From NCBI GenBank assembly GCA_905201285.1, contig CAJKNM010000066.1, forward strand, positions 1 to 9,010: a DNA stretch of 9,010 nucleotides, in the 5' to 3' direction. Both the position numbers and the translations under genes were made by a program. The notes under the pieces are model-generated. The model was given only the letters and a program-made list of their open reading frames with translations, was not told the DNA's origin and ran no database searches. Positions 1-5,992 of this stretch are shown here, one piece after another. Positions within the stretch are counted from its first letter, which is position 1; each line of letters opens with the position of its first letter. The stretch comes from an uncultured Eubacteriales bacterium (GTDB taxonomy: Bacteria > Bacillota > Clostridia > Monoglobales > Monoglobaceae).

Positions 1-15
1 TTTGCCTAAGGCAAA
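1..15 (-). terminator. Short perfect hairpin downstream of the small CxxC gene, cut by the window edge
   Basis: A 6-bp perfect inverted repeat (TTTGCC / GGCAAA) with a 3-nt loop lies 24 bp past the stop of the leftward operon. On the minus strand it would be the first hairpin after the last gene, so it may end transcription. The bases that would form the T-tract lie outside the window, so this cannot be confirmed. Confidence 0.3.
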
Positions 16-38
16 ACCGAGAATTTAAATAACCAAAA

Positions 39-212
39 CTACTTCTGCTTACGGACGATTGTGTATTCGTCACCCCTTCGATAATACGGACAGTCTTTAA
101 AGTCACCTCTTATAAACCTCACCATTTCGTCCTCATCAAGCTGTATCGCACAGGTATAGCAATCATAATATTCATCATAATAATAATTCATACATTCTTC
201 ACAATTCATCAT
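39..212 (-). CDS. Small CxxC protein, DUF6472-like
   Basis: A 57-residue acidic, tyrosine-rich protein of unknown function. It has two CxxC pairs (C4/C7 and C18/C21) and a fifth cysteine in a C41-P-Y-Y segment, followed by G-D-E-Y and a basic end (V-R-K-Q-K). The spacing recalls a small zinc-binding fold. The pattern CxxC, tyrosine/acidic run, L-D-E-D-E, CPYY, DEY, VRKQ matches what I remember of DUF6472 proteins of Clostridia; this family name is from memory. It begins 2 bp after the folD stop. The Shine-Dalgarno AGGG lies in the last folD codons, 6 nt before ATG 212. A second ATG at 209 (9 nt spacing) is equally possible and gives 56 residues. It is the last gene of the ygiQ-folD operon and is probably translated together with folD. 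No function can be assigned beyond likely metal binding. Confidence 0.8.
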   Translation of the reverse strand: MMNCEECMNYYYDEYYDCYTCAIQLDEDEMVRFIRGDFKDCPYYRRGDEYTIVRKQK

Positions 213-214
213 AA

Positions 215-1075
215 TTATCCCTGCTTTTTTTCATGCGCACGCCGAGCCGCGGTCAAGGTATTCTTCATCAGCATTGCGATTGTCATAGGTCCTACGCCGC
301 CGGGAACCGGAGTAATCGCCCCCGCGACAGGCTCTACTGAGTCAAAATCCACATCGCCGCAGAGCTTTCCGTTCTCGTCCCTATCCATTCCTACGTCTAT
401 AACAACCGCTCCGTCTTTAACCATATCCCCCGTCACAAACTTAGGAATTCCCACAGCGGCAACCAAAATATCCGCTCTGCGCGTTTGTGCCTTTAAATCC
501 TTTGTACGCGAATGACACACGGTTACCGTTCCGTGTTCATGAAGGAGAAGCATAGCCATCGGCTTTCCTACTATATTACTTCTTCCTATCACAACGCACT
601 CCTTGCCGCTGACCTCAACGCCGCTCTCGTGAATAAGCTCCATGATTCCCGCCGGGGTACATGGAACAAAGTCAAAATCACCTATCATAATCCTTCCGAC
701 ATTGGTCGGGTGAAATGCGTCGACATCCTTACTCGGAAGGATATTGTTTATAATCGTCTTATCATCAAGGTGCTTGGGAAGAGGAAGCTGAACAAGTATT
801 CCGTGAATCTTATCGTCATTGTTCAGACGCTCTATGAGCGAAAGAAGCTCTGCCTCGGTTGTTTCCTCCGGAAGAGCGTGCTTTTCCGAATAGAACCCAA
901 GCTCTGCGCACGCCTTCTCCTTGTTTGCCACATACACCTTTGACGCCGAATCATTTCCTACGATTACGACCGCCAGACCCGGTCTTGTTCCTGCTTTTGT
1001 CAGCTTCTCTGTCTGAACCTTTATATCTTCCTTTACCCTTGCGGAAACTGCCTTTCCGCTCAATATTTTTGCCAT
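215..1075 (-). CDS. folD: Bifunctional methylenetetrahydrofolate dehydrogenase / methenyltetrahydrofolate cyclohydrolase
   Basis: Cytosolic enzyme that oxidises 5,10-methylene-THF with NADP+ and hydrolyses methenyl-THF to 10-formyl-THF, supplying one-carbon units for purines, thymidylate and formyl-Met. At 286 residues it has the normal family length. The N-terminal catalytic domain has Y48 and K52 in Y-V-A-N-K (the catalytic lysine region), Q96 in VQLPLP, and D119 in DVDAFHP. The dinucleotide-binding half has PCTPAG (138-143), GRSNIVGKP (164-172), CHSRT (187-191) and the C-terminal [11 protein letters not shown] (255-265). The ATG at 1075 is preceded by GAGAGGAG with 9 nt spacing. It sits second in a leftward operon. 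Its first 125 bp overlap the 3' end of the upstream radical SAM gene in another frame, so the two are probably translationally coupled. Confidence 0.98.
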   Translation of the reverse strand: MAKILSGKAVSARVKEDIKVQTEKLTKAGTRPGLAVVIVGNDSASKVYVANKEKACAELGFYSEKHALPEETTEAELLSLIERLNNDDKIHGILVQLPLPKHLDDKTIINNILPSKDVDAFHPTNVGRIMIGDFDFVPCTPAGIMELIHESGVEVSGKECVVIGRSNIVGKPMAMLLLHEHGTVTVCHSRTKDLKAQTRRADILVAAVGIPKFVTGDMVKDGAVVIDVGMDRDENGKLCGDVDFDSVEPVAGAITPVPGGVGPMTIAMLMKNTLTAARRAHEKKQG

Positions 1076-2897
1076 TTTTCTCGGCTCCTCTCTTGTTATC
1101 CTTGATTAAACATTTCTCGCCGCTCCCGACTAAATCAAGCCTCCCCGCCTGCTTCAGCGCAGAGTAGACAAGGCTGTGATTTTCGGGGCGTTTGTATTGT
1201 AAAAGTGCTCTTTGCATTTGCTTTTCTTCGTATTTCCGCGGAACATACACATTCTGCATCGTCCTCGGGTCTATCCCGGTGTAGTACATACAGGTCGAAA
1301 GACTTCCCGGAGTGGGGTAAAAATCCTGAACCTGTTCGGGGTTCATATGATGATCGCGAAGGTATTCAGCAAGCTTCACCGCGTCCTTCATTGTGCTTCC
1401 CGGATGAGATGACATCAGATACGGAACGATATATTGTTCCTTTCCGAGTTCTCTGTTTATACGTGTATACTTTTCACAGAACCTGTTATAAACATCCACT
1501 CCGGGCTTTCCCATATATTTAAGCACGTTGTCGGAAATGTGCTCGGGCGCAACCTTCAGCTGTCCGCTGACGTGGTATTTACAGAGTTCCCTGAAAAATT
1601 CGTCATCATTATCATACAGGAGATAATCATAGCGTATTCCCGACCGAATAAATACCTTTTTTATTCCATTTATCCGGCGGAGCTTTCTTAACAGCTCAAG
1701 ATAGTCCCTGTGCGAAACCTCGAGATTCCTGCACGGTGACGGGAAAAGACATTGCCTGTTCTTGCACACACCCCGTTCAAGCTGACCGCGGCAGGAAGGC
1801 GCACGGAAGTTTGCCGTCGGGCCTCCCACGTCATGGATATATCCCTTAAACGCCGGGTCGAAAGTCAGCCTTTTCGCTTCGCGGATTATAGATTCATGGC
1901 TTCTGGCCGAAATAGTTCTTCCCTGATGAAATGTCAGCGCGCAAAAGCTGCACGCGCCGAAACAGCCGCGGGACGAGGTAATCGAAAACTTAACCTCCTC
2001 GATTGCGGGAATCCCTCCGTCCTTTTCATAAATCGGGTGATATGTCCGCATATAAGGAAGCTCATAAACCCTGTCAAGTTCATCCGAAGTCAGCGGAAAG
2101 GCAGGCGGATTCTGAACAATATATTTGTCTCTGTCCAGCTGAACTATCGGCTTTCCGCGTACCGCGTCCTGCTCGGCATATTGCATCGCCGTCGCCTCGG
2201 CGTACCTGCGCTTATCAGTGCAAACCTCGTCATACGACGGAACAATTACCGAATTCTCGGGCAGGGCAGAGAGTTCACCCTCTTTATAAACGGTTCCCCG
2301 AACCGTCTTAATATCGCCGACCGCAATGCCGGCAGAAAGCAGAGCGGCGATTTCTTCGATCTGATGCTCGCCCATTCCATAAATGAGCAGGTCTGCGCCG
2401 CTGTCAATCAGGATGCTTCGCCGAACCTTGTCCGACCAATAGTCATAGTGCGCGAACCGCCTGAGGCTCGCCTCTATTCCGCCGATTATAATCGGAATCT
2501 TTCGTCCGTATGCCTCGCGGATTCGGTTACAATAGACAACCGTCGCCCTGTCGGGACGGTGACCTATTTTCCCGCCGGGCGAATACAAATCGGTATTTCT
2601 TCGTTTTTTGGCCGCGGTATAATGATTCACCATAGAATCTATATTCCCGGCGCCGACAAGAAAACCGAGCCGCGGCTCTCCGAGACGTTTAAAGCCGTCA
2701 CAGGTGTGCCAGTCGGGCTGAGCGATGATTCCGACTGAGTAACCGAGGCTTTCAAGCAAGCGGCAAATCAAGGCGTGCGCAAACCCGGGATGATCGACAT
2801 ATGCGTCTCCCGAAACATACACAAAATCAAATCGGTCAATGCCGCGCTTTTGCATATCATATTTACTTATAGGTAGAAATTTCTCTGTACTCATCAT
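951..2897 (-). CDS. ygiQ: YgiQ family radical SAM protein (UPF0313)
   Basis: A 648-residue radical SAM protein whose substrate is unknown across the family. The N-terminal part (about 7-180) begins FLPISK and contains [10 protein letters not shown] and GIIAQPDW, typical of the YgiQ N-terminal domain. The [4Fe-4S] SAM motif CxxxCxxC is C312, C316, C319. A family-type second cysteine cluster follows (C369, C378, C383, C389). The conserved HPGSTM (498-503) and QDFYPTPGS (524-532) are present. After about residue 597 there is a lysine/arginine/glycine-rich tail with no recognisable fold; residues 609-648 are encoded inside folD in a different frame. Two start codons stand in tandem (2897 and 2894), with no Shine-Dalgarno and a -10 box only 7 nt upstream, suggesting a leaderless transcript. 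First gene of the ygiQ-folD-CxxC operon. The family call is secure; the exact start and the reality of the tail are less so. Confidence 0.95.
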   Translation of the reverse strand: MMSTEKFLPISKYDMQKRGIDRFDFVYVSGDAYVDHPGFAHALICRLLESLGYSVGIIAQPDWHTCDGFKRLGEPRLGFLVGAGNIDSMVNHYTAAKKRRNTDLYSPGGKIGHRPDRATVVYCNRIREAYGRKIPIIIGGIEASLRRFAHYDYWSDKVRRSILIDSGADLLIYGMGEHQIEEIAALLSAGIAVGDIKTVRGTVYKEGELSALPENSVIVPSYDEVCTDKRRYAEATAMQYAEQDAVRGKPIVQLDRDKYIVQNPPAFPLTSDELDRVYELPYMRTYHPIYEKDGGIPAIEEVKFSITSSRGCFGACSFCALTFHQGRTISARSHESIIREAKRLTFDPAFKGYIHDVGGPTANFRAPSCRGQLERGVCKNRQCLFPSPCRNLEVSHRDYLELLRKLRRINGIKKVFIRSGIRYDYLLYDNDDEFFRELCKYHVSGQLKVAPEHISDNVLKYMGKPGVDVYNRFCEKYTRINRELGKEQYIVPYLMSSHPGSTMKDAVKLAEYLRDHHMNPEQVQDFYPTPGSLSTCMYYTGIDPRTMQNVYVPRKYEEKQMQRALLQYKRPENHSLVYSALKQAGRLDLVGSGEKCLIKDNKRGAEKNGKNIERKGSFRKGKGRYKGSDREADKSRNKTGSGGRNRRK

Positions 2898-2904
2898 AGT
2901 TAAT

Positions 2905-2933
2905 ATGATACAATACTTTTAAAAAAATTGCAA
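2905..2933 (-). promoter_or_regulatory. Promoter for ygiQ-folD operon
   Basis: On the minus strand, TTGCAA (2933-2928, 4/6 match) and TATCAT (2910-2905, 5/6 match) are separated by exactly 17 bp. The -10 box ends 7 nt before the tandem ATG at 2897, so transcription would start at or next to the start codon. No Shine-Dalgarno lies between them. Confidence 0.65.
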
Positions 2934-2951
2934 GTAAATTACCCGATTGGA

Positions 2952-2980
2952 TTGATTTTTTTGAAAAAATAGTGTAAAAT
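2952..2980 (+). promoter_or_regulatory. Promoter for the Cof-type HAD phosphatase gene
   Basis: TTGATT (2952-2957, 4/6) and TAAAAT (2975-2980, 5/6) with a 17-bp spacer. It is divergent from the ygiQ promoter, the two -35 boxes being 18 bp apart, so one bound regulator could affect both. The expected 5' leader is about 25 nt and carries a good ribosome binding site (GAGAGGA, 8 nt from the ATG at 3012). Confidence 0.6.
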
Positions 2981-3011
2981 ATCTCTAAGTAACACAGAGA
3001 GGAAGATAAAG

Positions 3012-3824
3012 ATGACAGCTAAAATTTCAGATAAGCAATATAAAGGCGCGGTATTCTTTGATGTTGACGGAACATTGGTAGACGAGCGTAAAAAAATATA
3101 TAAGCCGACAGCGGCAACAAAATCGGCTATTAAAAAGCTTCGTGAAACCGACTGGCTTGTCGGGATTGCGACCGGGCGTTCGAAGTGTTATATTCCCGAT
3201 ATGGGCATAGACTTTAACTGCTATGCCAGCTGTAACGGTGCGGTTGCAGAAATAGACAACCGGGTCATATTTAATGACTGCATCACTTCGGAAGAAATAC
3301 TAAAGCTCTCTGAATATTTTGAGAAGAACAGAATCGCATATGATATAGAAACGCGCGATGTGTGCTATTATGACGAAAACCGTGCTGACCTTCTTGAAGC
3401 AATAATGAAGGTCTTTCATATAGAATCGACGGCATTTACTCCATATAAACCGGGGACGGCCATAGCCGCCAACAAGATGATGGTTGCGTTTGACCGAGAC
3501 GAACAGTTTGAAGAGATAAAGTCCGCCTTGTCAGACAAATATCAGGTTATAAGGCATCATAAAAACAATTCCGCAGACATTATGCGCCGGGAAATTTCAA
3601 AAGCAGTGGGCATAAAAGAAATAATCAAAGCGGCGGAAATCGATATAGCTGACACATATGCCTTCGGCGATGACATAAACGATATAGAAATGCTCTCTGC
3701 TGTCGGCTGCGGGATTGCTATGACTCCGCATTCCGAACCCCTTGAAAAAGTCGCAAAGTTCTTCACGAGAAGCGTTGAGGAAGAAGGAATCAGCACTGCA
3801 CTCACCGAACTCGGACTAATATAG
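3012..3824 (+). CDS. Cof-type HAD-IIB family phosphatase
   Basis: A 270-residue soluble haloacid-dehalogenase-type hydrolase, probably a phosphatase acting on sugar phosphates, nucleotides or a cofactor such as FMN or PLP; the substrate cannot be read from sequence. All four HAD motifs are visible. Motif I is D17-V-D19-G-T (nucleophile and acid/base), motif II is T54 in GIATGRS, motif III is probably K197 in REISKAVGI, and motif IV is GDDIND (219-224), which binds Mg2+. The insert between motifs II and III (about 85-185) is the C2-type cap of subclass IIB. The ATG has a good ribosome binding site (AGGA, 8 nt). It is monocistronic and converges on spmB, whose stop is 3 bp away. No nearby gene hints at the substrate. 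Confidence 0.93.
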   Translation: MTAKISDKQYKGAVFFDVDGTLVDERKKIYKPTAATKSAIKKLRETDWLVGIATGRSKCYIPDMGIDFNCYASCNGAVAEIDNRVIFNDCITSEEILKLSEYFEKNRIAYDIETRDVCYYDENRADLLEAIMKVFHIESTAFTPYKPGTAIAANKMMVAFDRDEQFEEIKSALSDKYQVIRHHKNNSADIMRREISKAVGIKEIIKAAEIDIADTYAFGDDINDIEMLSAVGCGIAMTPHSEPLEKVAKFFTRSVEEEGISTALTELGLI

Positions 3825-3827
3825 GAA

Positions 3828-4349
3828 TTAAATAATAAACGCGCGGGCAATAACGGCCGACAGAACTATTCCTGTCAAGTCAGCGGAAAGCGCTGACGGA
3901 ATCGTATGCCGCGTGTTTTTTATTCCCGCCGCGCCGAAATAGACCGCGACAGTATAAAATGTTGTTTCCGTTGACCCCATCATAACGGACGCAATCTTTC
4001 CCGCGGCGGAATCCGGTCCTGAAACCTGAAACAGGTCGGTGACAACGGCAAGCGATGCGCTTCCCGAAATCGGACGCAGAAGCGCAAGCGGCAAGACCTC
4101 GGCGGGAAATCCAACCCGCGAGAGAAGCGGCGAGAGCGCAGAGCTGAGAAGTTCAAGCGCTCCGCTCTCGCGGAACATATTTATCGCAACCATAAGCCCG
4201 ACCAGCGGCGCAACTATCCCAAGCATACTCTGCACGCCTTCCTTTGCGCCCTCGCTGAAGCAGTCGTACACGCCGACCTTTTTTATCAAACCGTACACAA
4301 TAAATACCGCGATAAAAACCGGCATAGCAAAAACCGAAATCACATTCAT
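3828..4349 (-). CDS. spmB: Spore maturation protein B
   Basis: A 173-residue integral membrane protein that acts with SpmA in dehydrating the spore core; in Bacillus and Clostridium spmA/spmB mutants make spores with higher water content and lower heat resistance. The protein is nearly all hydrophobic helices (about 5-22, 41-58, 84-106 and 150-173). It carries the nucleoside-recognition (Gate) type segments RPISGSAS (92-99) and GSTETTFY (125-132), followed by TVAVYFGAAGIK. The reading frame is open upstream to 4532, but that extension lies inside spmA. ATG 4349 is chosen because it has a perfect AGGAGG at 8 nt and overlaps the spmA stop as ATGA, a classic coupling. Length fits the family (about 175). 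Last gene of the mtnN-spmA-spmB operon. Confidence 0.95.
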   Translation of the reverse strand: MNVISVFAMPVFIAVFIVYGLIKKVGVYDCFSEGAKEGVQSMLGIVAPLVGLMVAINMFRESGALELLSSALSPLLSRVGFPAEVLPLALLRPISGSASLAVVTDLFQVSGPDSAAGKIASVMMGSTETTFYTVAVYFGAAGIKNTRHTIPSALSADLTGIVLSAVIARAFII

Positions 4350-4927
4350 CGCGCGCTCCTCCTTTCGAGAAGCTTTGTTATACAGATGCCGACCGTCAGA
4401 GCGCATAGACTGACAATCCAAACGGGAACTATAATCTCTCCGGGATTTGCCGAACCCCATGTCTGGCGCATAGATATAAGCGTCGCGGGGATAAGCTGAA
4501 TAGACGCGGTGTTTAAAACCACAAACATACACATCTCGTTCGTTGCGGTTCTTCCGCCTTTGTTCAGCTTGTTTAGTTCTCCTACGGCTTTTATGCCGAG
4601 CGGCGTCGCCGCGTTCCCCATACCGAAAAGGTTTGCAACTATATTTAAAACAATCGCGTCCATCGCCGCCCCGTCGGCTTTAAGCTTAGGAAAGAGCAGC
4701 CGCGTAAACGGTCTCAAAATCCGTGCAAAAACCTTTACAAGCCCCGCGCGCTCACCGATTTTTGCAAGTCCCGTCCACAGACACATTATTCCGAGAAGTG
4801 AAATACAGCTTTCCACCGCCGCACACGCTCCGGTTGCCGCCGCGGCGGCTGTCTGTTCGACCCTTCCGGTAAAAACCGACACAACAAGCGAAATCATTAT
4901 CATTCCGCCCCATATATAATTCAGCAT
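4346..4927 (-). CDS. spmA: Spore maturation protein A
   Basis: A 193-residue membrane protein and partner of SpmB in spore core dehydration. It has hydrophobic segments at about 5-20, 38-55, 90-103 and 164-184. The family signature N-L-F-G-M-G-N-A-A-T-P-L-G is at 99-111, followed by KAVGELN. A conserved M-C-M-F-V-V-L-N-T-ASIQLIP block is at 132-147. The frame stays open to GTG 4936 and ATG 4933, but ATG 4927 is preferred. GGTGAT at 4937-4932 pairs with the 16S tail at proper spacing only for 4927, and the resulting N-terminus MLNYIW matches SpmA proteins. It lies 42 bp downstream of mtnN and its stop overlaps the spmB start by 4 bp. Its presence implies the organism sporulates or descends from sporeformers. 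Confidence 0.95.
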   Translation of the reverse strand: MLNYIWGGMIMISLVVSVFTGRVEQTAAAAATGACAAVESCISLLGIMCLWTGLAKIGERAGLVKVFARILRPFTRLLFPKLKADGAAMDAIVLNIVANLFGMGNAATPLGIKAVGELNKLNKGGRTATNEMCMFVVLNTASIQLIPATLISMRQTWGSANPGEIIVPVWIVSLCALTVGICITKLLERRSAR

Positions 4928-4931
4928 ATTC

Positions 4932-4937
4932 ATCACC
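4932..4937 (-). promoter_or_regulatory. Ribosome binding site that selects the spmA start
   Basis: GGTGAT is a 6/6 match to the 3' half of the extended Shine-Dalgarno (AGGAGGTGAT). It overlaps the alternative GTG 4936 and ATG 4933 codons, so those are unlikely starts and ATG 4927 is favoured. Confidence 0.55.
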
Positions 4938-4969
4938 GATATAAGTTTATTACGGCAATGCCCAAATAA

Positions 4970-5665
4970 TTACTTCGTCTGTGCCCTCTCGGCAAAAAGC
5001 TTTATAATTTTAACCGAATTTTCAATCGCCTGTGCCGCAAATTCAGTGAATGACACAGCCGCACCCTCATCACCGCCGTCCGAGATTGAGCGGAGTACCC
5101 CAAACGGAACTTTATTCCTCATACACACATGACCGATTGCCGCACCCTCCATCTCACAGACAGAGGCGTTGAACGTGTCAACCAGCCACTTCTTTTTCTC
5201 CGTTGAGTTTATGAATTGATCCCCCGACGCTATGATTCCGCGGCGACAGGAAATTCCGAAATTCTCGGTGCATTCCATAAGCAAGGCCGAAATTTTCGGG
5301 TCGCACGTCATTTCAACACAATCAAGCCCGAAAACATATCCGCGTTCGTGCCCGAGAGCGGATGCGTCCAAATCGTGCTCTACCACAGCGGAAGCAACAA
5401 CAATATCCCCTATCTTTAACCCGGCTGTGAGCCCTCCGCCCACGCCGGTATTAATGATAAGCTCGGGTGCATATTCCATTATCATTGCCTGCGTGCACAT
5501 CGCCGCATTAACCTTGCCCTCGCCGCAGACAGTTATCACCGCGTCTGCTCCGCAAAGCTTTCCGCTGACAAATGTCATATCGCCGATTTTGTGTTCAAGT
5601 GTATCGGTCATAATATTTTTTAATTCCGCAACCTCTTCCGCCATTGCTCCTATAATTCCTATCAT
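4970..5665 (-). CDS. mtnN: 5'-methylthioadenosine/S-adenosylhomocysteine nucleosidase
   Basis: A 231-residue cytosolic enzyme that cleaves adenine from methylthioadenosine, S-adenosylhomocysteine and 5'-deoxyadenosine, relieving product inhibition of SAM-using enzymes (methyltransferases, polyamine synthesis, radical SAM proteins). Visible family features are IGAMAEEV with catalytic E11, NTGVGGGL (72-79), EHDLDASALGHE (96-107), SGDQFIN (147-153), EMEGAA with ribose-binding E173 (171-176), and RSISDGGD with catalytic D196. The frame is open to a TTG at 5698, but ATG 5665 has AGGA at 8 nt and yields the expected N-terminus and length (E. coli 232 residues). It is the first gene of an operon with spmA and spmB, expressed from a promoter at about 5800 through a structured leader. 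Confidence 0.96.
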   Translation of the reverse strand: MIGIIGAMAEEVAELKNIMTDTLEHKIGDMTFVSGKLCGADAVITVCGEGKVNAAMCTQAMIMEYAPELIINTGVGGGLTAGLKIGDIVVASAVVEHDLDASALGHERGYVFGLDCVEMTCDPKISALLMECTENFGISCRRGIIASGDQFINSTEKKKWLVDTFNASVCEMEGAAIGHVCMRNKVPFGVLRSISDGGDEGAAVSFTEFAAQAIENSVKIIKLFAERAQTK

Positions 5666-5787
5666 AATACCCTTCCTATCTGCCGCCTGCGCCGGCAAAT
5701 TTTTTATTATCTCTCATCCGCAGGTCAAAACCGATAAGAGACAGCCGGCGAACTCACCGTTTACAGCAAGTCTTTCGCCCTTTTTCA
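5666..5787 (-). promoter_or_regulatory. Structured 5' leader of mtnN
   Basis: About 120 nt lie between the predicted transcription start and the mtnN ATG. In order on the minus strand they can form GGCGAA/TTCGCC (5779-5774 with 5752-5747, perfect 6 bp), a 9-bp stem with one G-U pair (5741-5733 with 5718-5710), and TGCCG/CGGCA (5697-5693 with 5685-5681) ending just before the ribosome binding site AGGAAGGG (5677-5670). It matches no riboswitch class I can recall, including those for SAM, SAH, preQ1, purines and c-di-GMP. Two tiny reading frames also occupy it: 5788-5714 (GTG, 24 residues) and 5717-5676 (ATG, 13 residues), overlapping as ATGA. Neither has a clear ribosome binding site. Confidence 0.4.
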
Positions 5788-5793
5788 CCTATA

Positions 5794-5821
5794 AGTATAC
5801 CATATTTTTGCGCATAATCAA
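5794..5821 (-). promoter_or_regulatory. Extended -10 promoter for mtnN-spmA-spmB
   Basis: On the minus strand, TTGATT (5821-5816, 4/6), a 16-bp spacer, then TGGTATACT, giving TATACT as -10 (5799-5794, 5/6) with the TGn extension. It looks like a vegetative-type (sigma A) promoter and puts the start of transcription near 5787. Confidence 0.65.
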
Positions 5822-5892
5822 TAGCTGATTTTATATTTTTTCAGTCTCTGTCATACAATTTTGAACAATATGTTAAAACTTTCATATTCGAC

Positions 5893-5921
5893 TTGTTTTT
5901 TAATGCTTAGTGTGTTATAAT
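5893..5921 (+). promoter_or_regulatory. Extended -10 promoter for ftsH
   Basis: TTGTTT (5893-5898, 4/6), a 17-bp spacer, and a consensus TATAAT (5916-5921) preceded by TGT, which makes an extended -10 (TGnTATAAT). Transcription would start near 5928, giving a leader of about 65 nt. It is the best promoter in the window and diverges from the mtnN promoter 71 bp away. Confidence 0.8.
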
Positions 5922-5979
5922 ATTGTAATGTATATCAGTTGAAATATTAATTTTGGGTTTATACACATTTTACACATAT

Positions 5980-5985
5980 AGGAGG
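5980..5985 (+). promoter_or_regulatory. Ribosome binding site deciding the GTG start of ftsH
   Basis: AGGAGG stands 7 nt before GTG 5993. There is no competing in-frame ATG that would keep the first membrane helix, so the strong site supports the GTG as the true start. Confidence 0.85.
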
Positions 5986-5992
5986 ATAAAAA

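Noticed and set aside
1752..2738. A 328-codon plus-strand open frame.
   Set aside because: It is entirely antisense to the radical SAM gene, whose protein shows the family's conserved motifs. The opposite-strand product shows no family features.
4350..4532. N-terminal extension of the spmB frame by 61 codons.
   Set aside because: It overlaps spmA out of frame and lacks a ribosome binding site, while ATG 4349 has AGGAGG at 8 nt and the ATGA overlap.
5666..5698. TTG 5698 as the mtnN start.
   Set aside because: The extra 11 residues are not found in MTA/SAH nucleosidases, and ATG 5665 has AGGA at 8 nt and the canonical IGAM N-terminus.
5734..5744. Eleven bases (ATAAGAGACAG) identical to the end of the Tn5/Nextera mosaic end.
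   Set aside because: The preceding bases do not match the mosaic end, the match lies inside a pairing stem of the mtnN leader, and sequence on both sides is continuous. Chance is the simplest explanation.
5666..5787. Assignment of the mtnN leader to a known SAM, SAH, purine, preQ1 or c-di-GMP riboswitch.
   Set aside because: None of the conserved core sequences of these classes is visible, so only a structured leader of unknown type is claimed.
5232..5828. A 198-codon plus-strand open frame reaching into the intergenic region.
   Set aside because: It is antisense to mtnN over most of its length, has no ribosome binding site, and runs against the mapped promoter logic.
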